Shown: one piece after another, positions 9,631 to 19,139 of the stretch
Position numbering within the stretch: the stretch's first letter is position 1
Layout: the number at the start of each line of letters is the position of its first letter
Source: Aquimonas voraii
GTDB lineage: Bacteria > Pseudomonadota > Gammaproteobacteria > Xanthomonadales > Xanthomonadaceae
Length of the DNA stretch: 64,000 nucleotides
Reading direction: 5' to 3'
NCBI RefSeq assembly: GCF_900101825.1
Contig: NZ_FNAG01000009.1
Location: 1 to 64,000 of the forward strand
Program-made: the position numbers and the translations under genes
Notes under the pieces: model-generated
Databases searched by the model: none
Told to the model about the DNA's origin: nothing
Seen by the model: the letters and a program-made list of their open reading frames with translations, nothing else

Positions 9631-10077
9631 ATGAAACTGTCCCTGCTCGTCGCCTGCACCATCGCCCTGATGACGGCCAGCGCCGCGCGGGCGCACAGCG
9701 AACTGCCCTCGGACGACTGGTGTGCTGACGGCCGCCCGGTGCCGGTCGGCAGCTTCGAGGTCTATGCCGACACCCTGGTCGCCGACCGCGAACGCGATGC
9801 CACTTGCAGCGCTGGCGGCAAAGGCCTCGCCAAGGACTGTGGCCAGTTCGACGACGACTACGAGACCTCCAGCGAGCGCGCGCGGGCGATCTGCAGCGCC
9901 CATGGCTACACGGCCTCGGGCCACCTCGGTAGCGTGATCGCGGTGGTGCAGTCGCCTGACACCTATCTGCACGCGGACCACCATCGCCTGTACCGCGCCG
10001 AGCACGGTCTGCGCGGGCTCTGCGTGCGCTGTGAGCGGCCACTGCGCACGTTGCCCTCGTCCAAGCATCGCGACTGA
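9631..10077 (+). CDS. small secreted cysteine protein, unknown
   Basis: The 148-residue product has a signal peptide (about 1-21, ending ARAHS). Its mature domain has six cysteines, including DWCADG near the start and LCVRC near the end. GGAGAACGCCC precedes the ATG. It resembles the preceding secreted protein in the order signal peptide, W-C, a GxxVxV-like strand and a C-terminal CxxC, but overall identity is low by eye. The two genes are separated by 167 bp and point the same way. The function is unknown; a periplasmic or extracellular location is expected. Confidence 0.65.
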   Translation: MKLSLLVACTIALMTASAARAHSELPSDDWCADGRPVPVGSFEVYADTLVADRERDATCSAGGKGLAKDCGQFDDDYETSSERARAICSAHGYTASGHLGSVIAVVQSPDTYLHADHHRLYRAEHGLRGLCVRCERPLRTLPSSKHRD

Positions 10078-10270
10078 CAAACCTTGGAGCACGCGTGGCG
10101 CCCGACAGGCGCGCGAGCGCCACGCGGGGGCAGGGGCCCAGCAACTGCCGCGGAACCCTCCTGCACCGCAGGAGCCGGCTTGCGGGCCCTCAGAGCGTGC
10201 GCAAGAACCCGGTCGCCGCAGTCAGAACATCCAGCGGCGGCTGCCGTAGGCGGATGCTTCTCACATGCTC

Positions 10271-12403
10271 TCAGTCCTGCTGCCGCGTGTGCTGCAGCAG
10301 CTCCTCGACCAGGGCTTCGAGCTGGGCGCGATGGCTGGCGTCGATGCCGACCTCGCCCAGCAGGAAGTAGGCGGTCCGCAGCACTTCTCGCCAGCGCGGC
10401 CGGTCCGGCAGGCTGTCGAGGCTGAGGTAGCGGTCCATGGCGCGAACGCGCAGGCGGCCATCGTCGATCGTGATGCGCCAGATGCCGCTGGCCTCGGCCA
10501 GTTCGACCCGGCCCTTGAGGCTGACCCGCTCCCAGGCCTCCAGTGCCGTGCGCATGGTACGCACCAGCAGGCGTCGGAAGACCATCGGGTCGTCGGCGCC
10601 TGACCTCGGTTCGTGCACTGCCGGCGGCGCAGCGCCTGCGGTGGCGTCCCGGGGTGGCCTCGCGGCTGGACTTTCGATCAGCAGTACGCCCAGCTCTTCC
10701 TCCATGTTGAGGCGCCGGCAGAGCAGGCGCAGCTGCGGCAGCGCGGGGCTGCTGTGTTGGCCAAGGTCGGCCTCGGCCTCGGCCTCTCCGGCCAGGCTGG
10801 CGGTCTCGACCAGGGCCTGCGCCCAGGCCGCGGTCTCGGCGTCCAGCGCCTCCGCCAGCTTCAGCCCCTGCAGTGCCTCGACGCTGCGCCCCAAGGCCTG
10901 CGCGGCAAGGGCGGTGGAGGCGCGGATGCGGCCGGAGGCGTCGAACACCAGGCAGGCCGACTGCTGGCGATCCAGCAGCCAGGCCATCGAGCGCAGGTCG
11001 CAGCGCAGGTCCTCGGAGGCCCGTCGTGCCTCGGCAATGCGCTGCTCCAGGGCCTGCCGCTCGCGCTCGCCGTCGAGCCGCTGCCGGTAGCTGCGGCGCT
11101 GCGAGTAGAGCGCCAACAGGGCGAGCCCAAGCAGGCCGACCGCGGCGACGCTCAGAGTTTCCAGGCGGCGTCGGGCCAACTCGGACTCGCGCCGTTCGGC
11201 CTCGGCCTCCAGCCGCTCCAGGTCGAAGCGCACGCGCAGGCTGTCGAAGCGCTCGCCGTGGCGTGCTTCGGCCAGCGTCTGCGCCTCCGCGTGCAGCTGG
11301 CGCTGATGCTGCAGCGCTTGTGCGGGTTGGCCCAAGGCTTCGGCGAGTTCGGCCAGCGCGGCGAGGCCCTGCAGTCGCTGCGCAGGCGGCTGGCCCTCGC
11401 CCTGCGCCAGCAGGGCCTGCAGGGTGGCATAGCGTCCGCCGCGTTCGGCTTCGCCGGCCAGCCGCGCATCCAGCACGGCGATATCGAGACGCCCGGCCGC
11501 TTCGGCCGGGGCGGCGGCGCGGGCACGCGACAGCCAGTCAAGGGCCCGCGCGCGTGCGCCTGCATCGAACTCGAGCTGCGCACGCAGCAGGGCCGCGCGC
11601 AGCCGGTCGCGCGGTGACTGCGCATAGGCCTGCCAGGCTTGATCGAGGAGGCCGCGCGCCTCGTCCCAGCGGCCGCGACGCAGCGCCAATCGCGCCAGCT
11701 CCTCGCGGGTGCGCTCGGTGGGCAGGCTGCGGCCGTTCGCGGCGTGGTCCTCCAGTGCCCGCCTGAGGTAATCCTCGGCGCGCCCCAGGTCGCCGAGCTC
11801 CAGGTACAGGCTGCCGATGTTGGCGAGCAGGGCGCCCAAGGGGGATTCGTCCTTGCCTTCGCGCAGGGCGAGGCTGGCCTCGAAAGCGACCAGGGCCGAT
11901 TCGTAATTGCCGAGGTGCCGATAGACAACGCCGAGGTCGTTCTCGCTGATCGCGCGTGCACGCGCGTCCCCGGCGGCGCGGGCTGCCGCCAGCGCTTCGA
12001 GGAAATCGCCCAGCGCTTCGCCAGTTCTGCCTTCGCGGTAGGCATTCAGTCCGCGCCGGCGCGCGAGGCGGTGCGCGGCCAGCGGGTCGGATACACGCGG
12101 CAGCAGCACCACCGCAGACTTGAGTGCCGCTTCCGCGCGCGCGGGGTCGCCGAGTTGGGACGCGAGTTCGGAGGCGTGCATCCAGGCCTCGAAGGCGGGC
12201 TCGGCCTGGTCGAGAGAGGCCAGCGCGCGTGCGGCTGCCTCGCAGCTCGCGAGCGCCGCTGTGGGCTCTTCCCGGCGCTGCTCGCGGCAATCCTGCAGCG
12301 AGGGGGGGCGGGCTGCCGATGGCGCGCTCGCCAGCAGTCCATACAGCGCAAGACCGAGCGCAAGCGCCGCGCTGCGGGCGGGTGGAAGGGCGGATGCGGG
12401 CAT
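10271..12403 (-). CDS. TPR-repeat membrane protein with cytoplasmic PAS-like and unknown C-terminal domains
   Basis: The 710-residue protein has a signal peptide or anchor (about 10-30). About eight TPR-like helical pairs follow (about 45-385, for example GNYESALVAFEASLAL at about 165-180). Then come a coiled coil, one transmembrane helix (about 417-434), a second coiled coil and a PAS-like fold (about 480-575, CLVFDASGRIRASTALA). The last domain of about 110 residues reads LKGRVELAEASGIWRITIDD and RPRWREVLRTAYFLLG. There is no histidine-kinase H box, ATPase or GGDEF motif. The topology suggests a periplasmic TPR sensor with a cytoplasmic output of unknown type. It lies two genes downstream of clp on the same strand, so c-di-GMP or cAMP-like signalling is a plausible context. 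I do not assign a function. Confidence 0.7.
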   Translation of the reverse strand: MPASALPPARSAALALGLALYGLLASAPSAARPPSLQDCREQRREEPTAALASCEAAARALASLDQAEPAFEAWMHASELASQLGDPARAEAALKSAVVLLPRVSDPLAAHRLARRRGLNAYREGRTGEALGDFLEALAAARAAGDARARAISENDLGVVYRHLGNYESALVAFEASLALREGKDESPLGALLANIGSLYLELGDLGRAEDYLRRALEDHAANGRSLPTERTREELARLALRRGRWDEARGLLDQAWQAYAQSPRDRLRAALLRAQLEFDAGARARALDWLSRARAAAPAEAAGRLDIAVLDARLAGEAERGGRYATLQALLAQGEGQPPAQRLQGLAALAELAEALGQPAQALQHQRQLHAEAQTLAEARHGERFDSLRVRFDLERLEAEAERRESELARRRLETLSVAAVGLLGLALLALYSQRRSYRQRLDGERERQALEQRIAEARRASEDLRCDLRSMAWLLDRQQSACLVFDASGRIRASTALAAQALGRSVEALQGLKLAEALDAETAAWAQALVETASLAGEAEAEADLGQHSSPALPQLRLLCRRLNMEEELGVLLIESPAARPPRDATAGAAPPAVHEPRSGADDPMVFRRLLVRTMRTALEAWERVSLKGRVELAEASGIWRITIDDGRLRVRAMDRYLSLDSLPDRPRWREVLRTAYFLLGEVGIDASHRAQLEALVEELLQHTRQQD

Positions 12404-12493
12404 GGGCGGGAGCCAGCGGGGGTTACCGCCGAACTTAGCACGCGGGTGCTCTGCGCCCGAACAGTCGGCCGACGGGCGCGAGCGCCGCCCGGA

Positions 12494-13411
12494 TCAGACG
12501 TCGACCAGGGCGTGAAAGATGAAGTGCTCGACCACCAGGCGTTCCGAGCTGCCGAGTTCGACGAACTGCAGGCCGAAGCGGCGGTGGTCACTCTCGCCGA
12601 AGCTCTTGATGCCGCGCACCTCGGCCAGCACGCTGAGCACGTGCTCCTCGCCGGCGGCGTCGAGCTTGAAGCCCAGCCGCAGGCGGTCGCCGCTGTCGGC
12701 GATTTCCGGCGGCGCTTCGATCTGGCAGCCGCTGGCGCTCAGGTTCTTCATCACTGCGCCATGCGGCCTTGGCTCGCCCATCACCGGCCTGCTGAGGTTG
12801 ACCACGCTGCAGATGACCTGGGTGTCGACCCGTTCGTGTGCGCGCATGACGTGGAAGACCACGCCCTCCGGGTAGGAGGTCACCACATAGGGGAAGGGGG
12901 TGAAGTGGACCTTCAGCACCTTGGCCTGGAAGGTCGCCACGCCACTCGCGGTCAGCACGCGCACGAACAGCAGTTCGTTGTCGCGGAAGGGCACCACGCC
13001 GCCATCGGCATTGAGGGCGCTGATCAGCACGCCGCCCCCCTCCAGCAAGCCGACCAGGCGCAGGGCCACGCGCGGGCGGTTGGTGGTGCCGAGGAAGTCG
13101 ACGTAGAGCGTCTTGCCGGGCGCCAGTTTCAGTTCGGCCAGCTTGCGGGTCTCGCGGGGCCCTTCGCCCTCGGCGGGCTCGGCGGGAGCCTCCGCACTGG
13201 GCTCGGTCGTGCTGGCGCGCGGCAGGCGCGTGATGTCGCGCTCGGCCAGATACAGGCCCAGCTCATGCAGGGTATTCAGCTGGCGCTCGGTCTCGATGAC
13301 CTCGCCGGCCTTCAGCAGCAGCCGCCCCATCGCGTCATACACGGGATACGGCAGTGGGCTGCCGATCTTGATGTCGGTGCGACGTACGGGTTGCAGCGGC
13401 GTCTTCGGCAT
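12494..13411 (-). CDS. PilZ-domain c-di-GMP-binding protein, YcgR-like
   Basis: The 305-residue protein has an N-terminal YcgR-like half (about 90-185, beta-rich) and a C-terminal PilZ domain. Both c-di-GMP ligands are present: RxxxR as R190-AHE-R194 and NxSxxG as N223-LSAS-G228. It should bind c-di-GMP and act on motility or surface behaviour. It is the next gene downstream of clp on the same strand, 109 bp away. Clp of Xanthomonas is itself a c-di-GMP-controlled regulator, so the pair makes a coherent signalling locus. An Ala/Glu/Pro linker (about 68-85) separates an extra N-terminal segment. Confidence 0.85.
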   Translation of the reverse strand: MPKTPLQPVRRTDIKIGSPLPYPVYDAMGRLLLKAGEVIETERQLNTLHELGLYLAERDITRLPRASTTEPSAEAPAEPAEGEGPRETRKLAELKLAPGKTLYVDFLGTTNRPRVALRLVGLLEGGGVLISALNADGGVVPFRDNELLFVRVLTASGVATFQAKVLKVHFTPFPYVVTSYPEGVVFHVMRAHERVDTQVICSVVNLSRPVMGEPRPHGAVMKNLSASGCQIEAPPEIADSGDRLRLGFKLDAAGEEHVLSVLAEVRGIKSFGESDHRRFGLQFVELGSSERLVVEHFIFHALVDV

Positions 13412-13520
13412 TGGGAACCGGGCAGGCGGGTGACGGCAGGCTGCTGCAGTGGATCAGCCTTGCGGCGCCTCCACAAGCGGCATCGAATGCGGCCCTCGCG
13501 TATGCAGGTTCCGTGCCGGC

Positions 13521-14219
13521 TCAGCGGTCCTGGCGGTAGACGACCACGGTCTTGCCGCGGGCATGCAGGACGCCTTGCTCCTCCAGCTGCTTGAGCACGC
13601 GGCCGGCCATCTCGCGCGAGCAGCCGACGATGCGCGCCAGCTCCTGCCGCGAAACGCGAATCTGGGTGCCCTGCGGGTGGCTCATGGCATCGGGCTCTTC
13701 GCAAAGATCCAGCAGGGTGCTGGAGATGCGGCTGGTGACGTCCATAAAGGCCAGGCGGCTGGCCTTGCGGCTGGTGTGCATCAGGCGCTTGGTCAGCTGC
13801 GCGCCGATGGCGTACAGCAGGCGCGGGCACTCCTCGGCCAGCGGTCCGGCGAAAAGCGCGTGCAGGCGCTCGTAGCCGATCTCGGCGAGCTCGCAGGCGG
13901 TGCGGGTGCGCAGCAGCACCTCGCGCTGCGGGGCGGCCACAAACACGCCGGTCTCGCCGACGAAGTCACCCGGGTTCAGGTAGCTCAGCACGAGTTCGCG
14001 ACCGTCTTCCTCTTCGGTCATGACGCTGAGCGAGCCTTGCACCACGTAGTACATGGTGCCTGCGGGGTCTCCCGGCCGGAACACGTCGGCGCGCGCCGGG
14101 TAACGGCGGCGATGGCAGTGGGCGAGGAAACGCTCGATATGGATGGGCTCGGGGGCCAGCGAGGGTGGCGTCAGCTGGCGCTTGAGCGCGGTCTGCAGCG
14201 AGAAGCTGGAGGGGACCAT
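13521..14219 (-). CDS. clp: CRP-like global regulator Clp
   Basis: CRP/FNR-family transcription factor of 232 residues, very close by eye to Xanthomonas Clp (long shared runs such as RKASRLAF and SHPQGTQ). The cyclic-nucleotide fold spans about 30-140 with FVGETG including Glu89. A helix-turn-helix lies at the C-terminus (RVSRQELARIVGCSREMAGR). In Xanthomonas Clp activates virulence, exoenzyme and motility genes, and its DNA binding is released by c-di-GMP; that response is inferred here from the family. It is divergent from speD across a 310-bp region with two palindromes. Confidence 0.95.
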   Translation of the reverse strand: MVPSSFSLQTALKRQLTPPSLAPEPIHIERFLAHCHRRRYPARADVFRPGDPAGTMYYVVQGSLSVMTEEEDGRELVLSYLNPGDFVGETGVFVAAPQREVLLRTRTACELAEIGYERLHALFAGPLAEECPRLLYAIGAQLTKRLMHTSRKASRLAFMDVTSRISSTLLDLCEEPDAMSHPQGTQIRVSRQELARIVGCSREMAGRVLKQLEEQGVLHARGKTVVVYRQDR

Positions 14220-14529
14220 ATCCGACCTGAAGTGCGATGGAGTTCAAAGATTAGCGTCCGCTGAGCGGAGCTTCAACGCAATATTGCGCCATTTCGCATC
14301 CATTTGTCCCCCCAGCGCACGCCCGCGCTGCGATGTGGAGCGCAGTCGTTCGCATTTGGACACAGAACGGGGCACGCCCCGGATGCAGGCCCGCGTGGGC
14401 GCGAGGTTCTGCGCATGAAGCCTTTGGTCCATACTATTCCGCTGGTCCCAGGCCACTGGCACCAGACGCCTGGCGACCGCGCGAAGCGGCCCGCCAGTCC
14501 TCCATCCGCCCGCACAGGGGATCCGAAAC
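14220..14529. promoter_or_regulatory. divergent clp/speD control region with palindromes
   Basis: This 310-bp gap separates clp (leftward) and speD (rightward). It holds two perfect palindromes on the clp side, TCCGCT-G-AGCGGA (14257-14269) and CGCAATATTGCG (14277-14288). A TACTAT box at 14432-14437 is a good -10 candidate for speD. No classical CRP site (TGTGA-N6-TCACA) is visible. The palindromes could be operators, but no factor can be assigned. Confidence 0.4.
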
Positions 14530-15348
14530 GTGGTCAAGCCACTGCCGCGCCTGAAGCTCCAGGGCTTCAACAACCTCACCAAGGCGCTGTCGTTCAACAT
14601 CTACGACGTCTGCTACGCGGTCAGCGAAGAACAGCGCCGCCGCTACATCGAATACATCGACGAGGCCTACAACGCCGATCGTCTGACGCAGATCCTCACC
14701 GAGGTGGCCGAGATCATCGGCGCCAACGTGCTGAACGTGGCTCGCCAGGACTACGACCCGCAGGGTGCCTCGGTGACCATCCTCATCTCCGAGGAACCGG
14801 TGATCGACAAGAAGGCGGCCGGCAATGTGCTGTCGGGTGCCGTGCGCGAGCACGAGGAAGTCGACGCCAGTGTGGTCGCCCACCTCGACAAGAGCCACAT
14901 CACTGTCCACACCTACCCGGAAACGCATCCGCACAACGGCATTGCGACCTTCCGCGCGGACATCGATGTCGCCACCTGCGGCGTGATTTCGCCGCTCAAG
15001 GCCTTGAACTACCTGATCGAGAGTCTTGAATCCGACATCGTGATCATGGATTACCGCGTTCGCGGCTTCACCCGCGACGTGAAGGGCAACAAGCACTACA
15101 TCGATCACCGGATCAACTCGATCCAGGACTATCTCGCCAAGGGCATCAAGAATCGCTACGAGATGTTCGACGTGAACGTGTACCAGGAGAACATCTTCCA
15201 CACCAAGATGCATGTGAAGGATTTCGACCTCGACACCTACCTGTTCGAGGAGAAGGCCAAGAACCTCTCGTTCAAGGAGCGCCTGCGCATCGAGGCGCAG
15301 CTGAAGCGCGAGATCGAGGAACTCTTCCACGGCCGCAACCTCGACTGA
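14530..15348 (+). CDS. speD: S-adenosylmethionine decarboxylase proenzyme
   Basis: Makes decarboxylated AdoMet for spermidine synthesis. The 272-residue chain is the long Escherichia coli type. It self-cleaves before Ser122 ([13 protein letters not shown]) to create the pyruvoyl cofactor. The start is GTG 14530. The clp-speD arrangement is conserved in Xanthomonadales. A strong terminator hairpin follows 22 bases after the stop. No speE is adjacent, so spermidine synthase must be elsewhere. Confidence 0.95.
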   Translation: MVKPLPRLKLQGFNNLTKALSFNIYDVCYAVSEEQRRRYIEYIDEAYNADRLTQILTEVAEIIGANVLNVARQDYDPQGASVTILISEEPVIDKKAAGNVLSGAVREHEEVDASVVAHLDKSHITVHTYPETHPHNGIATFRADIDVATCGVISPLKALNYLIESLESDIVIMDYRVRGFTRDVKGNKHYIDHRINSIQDYLAKGIKNRYEMFDVNVYQENIFHTKMHVKDFDLDTYLFEEKAKNLSFKERLRIEAQLKREIEELFHGRNLD

Positions 15349-15370
15349 GGCTGCCGGCCGGCGAGGCCAA

Positions 15371-15407
15371 CGAAGGGCGCGCTCCGCAGGGGCGCGCCCT
15401 TCGCATT
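15371..15407. terminator. terminator hairpin between speD and the DUF2339 gene
   Basis: A perfect 12-bp stem CGAAGGGCGCGC (15371-15382) / GCGCGCCCTTCG (15392-15403) has a 9-base loop and is followed by CATTTCT. It sits between convergent genes, so it may serve both strands. Confidence 0.75.
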
Positions 15408-15421
15408 TCTGGGGTCTGCGG

Positions 15422-18226
15422 TCAGCGCTTGGCTGCCTCGGCGCGACGCGGCGGCGAGGGCGCGAGATAGCCGACGCCCACCAGCAGCAGGCCGACCGTC
15501 AGCACGGCACCGATGCCCGCCAGGTTGCCCAGGTAGGCGCGATCGACCAGCACCAGCTTCACCAGCACGACGCCCATCAGCGTCGCGCCGCCCAGCCACA
15601 CGTACCAATTGCCGCGCCGCGAGCCGGCCACCCAGGCGATCACGCCGCCCAGTGCCCACAGCACGCTCAGCACGCCCTGGGTCAGGGCGCTGTCGAACAG
15701 TGCTGGCGACCACGGCAGTCCGGCGTGATGGTGCAGGCTGCGCAGCGCCGCCAGCGTGAGCAGCAGCAGGGCCGCGGCGGCGAGGCCGGCGCGCAGGGGC
15801 AGCAGATCGCTGCGAGCTTCCTGCGGCAGTGCTCGCCAGGCCAGCAGCAGCACGCCCCACTGCAGCAGCTCCATGGGGTTCAGCAGCGGCAGGTAGGACA
15901 TCGGCGCGGGATCGGCGCTGGAATAAAGCGCGCCGAGCCAGGCCGCCCCCAGAGCCAGCACGGCGGCGCCCTGCCAGAGGCGCGCATAGCGCGAGAAACG
16001 GTCAGCCAGCGGCCAGGCGAAGCGCTGCGGCTGCCGCCACAGCCCCCAAGCGAGCGCTGCGAGCGGCAGCACCGCCAGTGCCCAGATCCACGCCCCACCC
16101 AGATCGGCGCGCTCGGCGCGCTGGGCGAAGTCGCTGCCCAGCACCAGCACAAGCGTGGCGAGCACGGCCAGATGCGCCGCGCCGGTAAGCCGCATCGGCG
16201 GCTCACGCAGGGCTCTCAGGCTGACGCCTGCGGCGACGAAGCCCAGCGCCCACAGCACCAGGCCGCGGCCCTCCAGGGCGGGTGCCTCTTGCTCGATCAG
16301 CGCGCACAGGCCAAGCAGGGGCAGCGCCACCAGCGGCGCCACCGACAGCCAGCCCAGCCGTGGCCAGCCAAGCACGTTACGCAGCAGGCTCGCGCCCAAG
16401 GCGATCAGGACGACCGAAGCGAGCAGGCTTTCGCAGTGATCGAGCGCGAACGGCGGGTGCCAACCCACATGCATCCAGAGCAGGCCCAGCCAGCTCGCGC
16501 CCAGCAGGAACCCCAGCCAGATTTCAATGCTGGAGCGCTCGAAGCGCTCATGCAGCCGGCTGGCGAGCAGGCCGGCGCCGGCCAGCAGGGCCAAGCTGAG
16601 GCGCAGGCCGATGCGGTAGTCGCTGTCCTCGAAGCGGCCGTCGTTGAGGGCCTCGGCCGCATGCATCAGCAGGGCGCAGCCGCCGGCGAACTGCAGCAGC
16701 CAGCCGAACCCCCAGCTCAGCGGACGCCGCTGGCGCAGGCCCAGCCACATCGCCCCCACGCCTTGCAGCGCCCAGACTGCGGCCGTCTGCTGCGCCGAGA
16801 ACGCGAGCGGCACGGCGACGGTGAGGAAGCCCACCGCGACCCAGGCGAAGGCTTCACCCTGCAGTCGCGCTCTAGCGTTGCGCACCAGCAGCGCCGCCAA
16901 GCCCGCGTAGACTGCAGCAGCGAGTACCGCCGACATCGACAGCGCGCTGCGGTCGCCCTCCAGCAGGCCCGCCTGCAGGCTGAAACCCCACAGCGGCAGC
17001 GCAAAAGTCAGTGAAGCCTGCACGCCATGGCTGGTGGCCAGGCCGCGGCGCAGTGCGCCGAGCACCGCGATGCCGAGGTAGAAGGCCCAGAACAGCAGCA
17101 GGAAGAACTGGCTGCTCGCGTAGTCCGCCGCGGTGTAGGAACGCAGCCCCCAGAGGCTGCCGACGCCGAAGGTGAACAGGAAGCCCATCAGGTTCAGCGC
17201 ATGCCAATGGCGCCACCAGGCCACGCTGAACACCGCTGCATTGAGCGCGGCGTAGTAGCTGAACAGTGCGACCTGGTCGCCGCTGCCGGTGCTGATCAGC
17301 ACGGGGGCCAGATAGCCGCCCAGAAAGCCCAGTACGGCCAGCGCGGCGGCGTTCTGCAAGACCGCCAGCAGTGCGGCCGAGGCAACCAGCATGACAACCA
17401 TGGCGAGCGCAACACCGGGGGCCAGCAAGGCGTACAGCCGGAAGGCCGCGAACACGCAGAGCAGCAGTACGCCCATCGCTCCACCCTGCAGTGACAACGA
17501 AAACGCGGGGCGGGACCGGCGTTGACCCAGCGCGAACAGCAGCGCGCCGATCGCGGTCGCACCGATGCCGATGAAGCGCCAGCCGATCGGCAGTTCGAAC
17601 ATGCCCTGCTGCGCCGCATAGCGCAGGGCGGCGGCGACGCCAGCGAACAGCACCAGCACTCCCAGCTTGACCGGCAGGTTGCCGCCGAACAGCCAGCCAA
17701 GCAGCGTCTCCGCGACGGGTCTTGTCGACGCGCGCAGCGTCGACGGTGCGCCGGGTGCAGGCGCGGCGGGCGCTGCGCTGCCCGCGGCCTGCATTCGCTG
17801 CGACCCCGCAGGCAGGGGCGGCGGCGAGACGCGCTTCTCCGCGGACGCCGTGATCGCCTCGGCACGCTGGGGCACGGCGGCGTCACGGGTCACCAAGCCG
17901 CTTCCCGATTCCGTGGCGACGGTCGGCGCGGAAGCGACTGCGGCGGGGCGTGCCGCCTTGTCGGCTTCGGTTTGCTGAGCTGTGGCTGCAGGCGCGCGTG
18001 CCGGAGACGCTGGGCGCGCGGGCGGATGCATCGTGCCGTCTGGCGTTCCCGCGTGTGCTGTACCCGGTGCGTCCATCGCCCGACGCGCCTCCAGCCTGCG
18101 CAGTCGCTGCGCAAGCTCCCGCTGGCTGCCGAGCAGCCAACCCGCCAGCGCGGCCAGAAGCACCGACACCAGCGATTCGCTGGCGACCGCGAGCAGGCCG
18201 AACACCACGGCGAGAACGATCTTCAT
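15422..18226 (-). CDS. DUF2339 polytopic membrane protein
   Basis: A very hydrophobic protein of about 934 residues. After an N-terminal helix and a proline/alanine-rich cytoplasmic segment (about 30-175), more than twenty transmembrane helices follow, which is the DUF2339 layout. The function is unknown. Motifs such as GWRFIGIGATAIGALLFALG and GGAMGVLLL are of the family type. The frame extends to 18283, but ATG 18226 (MKIVLAVVFG) has GGGAAGG upstream and begins with the membrane helix. It is convergent with speD. Confidence 0.82.
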   Translation of the reverse strand: MKIVLAVVFGLLAVASESLVSVLLAALAGWLLGSQRELAQRLRRLEARRAMDAPGTAHAGTPDGTMHPPARPASPARAPAATAQQTEADKAARPAAVASAPTVATESGSGLVTRDAAVPQRAEAITASAEKRVSPPPLPAGSQRMQAAGSAAPAAPAPGAPSTLRASTRPVAETLLGWLFGGNLPVKLGVLVLFAGVAAALRYAAQQGMFELPIGWRFIGIGATAIGALLFALGQRRSRPAFSLSLQGGAMGVLLLCVFAAFRLYALLAPGVALAMVVMLVASAALLAVLQNAAALAVLGFLGGYLAPVLISTGSGDQVALFSYYAALNAAVFSVAWWRHWHALNLMGFLFTFGVGSLWGLRSYTAADYASSQFFLLLFWAFYLGIAVLGALRRGLATSHGVQASLTFALPLWGFSLQAGLLEGDRSALSMSAVLAAAVYAGLAALLVRNARARLQGEAFAWVAVGFLTVAVPLAFSAQQTAAVWALQGVGAMWLGLRQRRPLSWGFGWLLQFAGGCALLMHAAEALNDGRFEDSDYRIGLRLSLALLAGAGLLASRLHERFERSSIEIWLGFLLGASWLGLLWMHVGWHPPFALDHCESLLASVVLIALGASLLRNVLGWPRLGWLSVAPLVALPLLGLCALIEQEAPALEGRGLVLWALGFVAAGVSLRALREPPMRLTGAAHLAVLATLVLVLGSDFAQRAERADLGGAWIWALAVLPLAALAWGLWRQPQRFAWPLADRFSRYARLWQGAAVLALGAAWLGALYSSADPAPMSYLPLLNPMELLQWGVLLLAWRALPQEARSDLLPLRAGLAAAALLLLTLAALRSLHHHAGLPWSPALFDSALTQGVLSVLWALGGVIAWVAGSRRGNWYVWLGGATLMGVVLVKLVLVDRAYLGNLAGIGAVLTVGLLLVGVGYLAPSPPRRAEAAKR

Positions 18227-18457
18227 GCGGCCTTCCCTGCGCTGCGCTCGAGTATGCGCGAGTGTAGGCAAGGTGAAGCGCATCCGCTGGCCGCGGCGAC
18301 CGGCGGCCGGCGCACCAGGCGCCGGCGGCGCCGGAGCGCTGGCAGCGCTGTTGAAAAACAGCCTGTCAGCCCGGCCAGGGATGGCCTGGACGACGAAGCA
18401 AGCGCGTAAGCGATGGATGTGTCGTGAGGCGCTGCGGACCTGCGCCGGACTGCCGAC

Positions 18458-18488
18458 TTGAAAAACTCCCCGGAAGGGAGCTTTTCAA
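18458..18488. terminator. bidirectional-looking terminator downstream of coq7
   Basis: TTGAAAA-A-CTCCC pairs with GGGAG-C-TTTTCAA around a CGGAA loop (one A/C mismatch). Read leftward it lies 8 bases after the coq7 stop and ends in a T-rich arm. A second AAAAACAGC-type fragment lies at about 18350. No gene is seen between 18227 and 18495. Confidence 0.65.
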
Positions 18489-18495
18489 CAAGCTG

Positions 18496-19137
18496 CTAGA
18501 TCCGGTAGGCGCCCAGCTTCATGACCTGGCTGACGGCCCGCATCAGCGACGGAATCGGCGCCGGCAGCGCGCGAGCGCCGGCCGCATGCGCCTGTGCGGC
18601 GTGCTCGGCTTCCTCCTCGGCCATGCGCTGCAGGATCCGTCGGCTGCGCGCGTCACCCTCGGGCAGCTGGCGCAGATGGTCTTCGAGGTGCGCTTCCACC
18701 TGCCGTTCGGTCTCGACCACGAAGCCGAGGTTGTAGCCGTCGCCCGCCAGCCCGGCGGCCATGCCGATGGCGTAGCTGCCGGCATACCAGAGCGGATTCA
18801 GCAGGCTGGGGCGGTCGTCCAGCTCGGCCAGGCGCTGCGCGCACCAGGCGAGGTGGTCGGCTTCCTCCTGCGCGGCCTGCAGCAGGTGCTCGCGCGTGGC
18901 CTCGTCGCGGGCGACGCGGGCCTGGCCGAGGTACAGGGCCTGCGCGCAGACCTCGCCCGCATGGTTGATGCGCATCAGCCCGGCGACATGGCGGCGCTGC
19001 TTGGCATCCAATGCAACACATTCGGCCTCAGCGGCCGGATTGGCGCGACTCGCAGGCGTCTGCCGTGCGGTGGCCGTCATCAGGGCGTGGTCGAGATCGG
19101 CGATGAGTCGATCCAGTGGAGAGAGTTTGCGCAGCAT
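18496..19137 (-). CDS. coq7: 2-polyprenyl-3-methyl-6-methoxy-1,4-benzoquinol monooxygenase
   Basis: Di-iron hydroxylase of ubiquinone biosynthesis, bound to the inner membrane face. The 213-residue chain shows the ferritin-like iron ligands: Glu62 (NHAGEVCAQALYLGQ), E92xxH95 (EEADH), Glu142 and E176xxH179 (EEAEH). The frame is open far upstream, but ATG 19137 (MLRKLSPLDRL) is the natural start, two bases after the stop of the Fe-S protein gene. The two genes are therefore translationally linked. Confidence 0.93.
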   Translation of the reverse strand: MLRKLSPLDRLIADLDHALMTATARQTPASRANPAAEAECVALDAKQRRHVAGLMRINHAGEVCAQALYLGQARVARDEATREHLLQAAQEEADHLAWCAQRLAELDDRPSLLNPLWYAGSYAIGMAAGLAGDGYNLGFVVETERQVEAHLEDHLRQLPEGDARSRRILQRMAEEEAEHAAQAHAAGARALPAPIPSLMRAVSQVMKLGAYRI

Positions 19138-19139
19138 GC

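Noticed and set aside
14277-14288. Clp autoregulatory CRP site
   Set aside because: The palindrome CGCAATATTGCG does not match TGTGA-N6-TCACA; it is listed only as a palindrome of unknown use.
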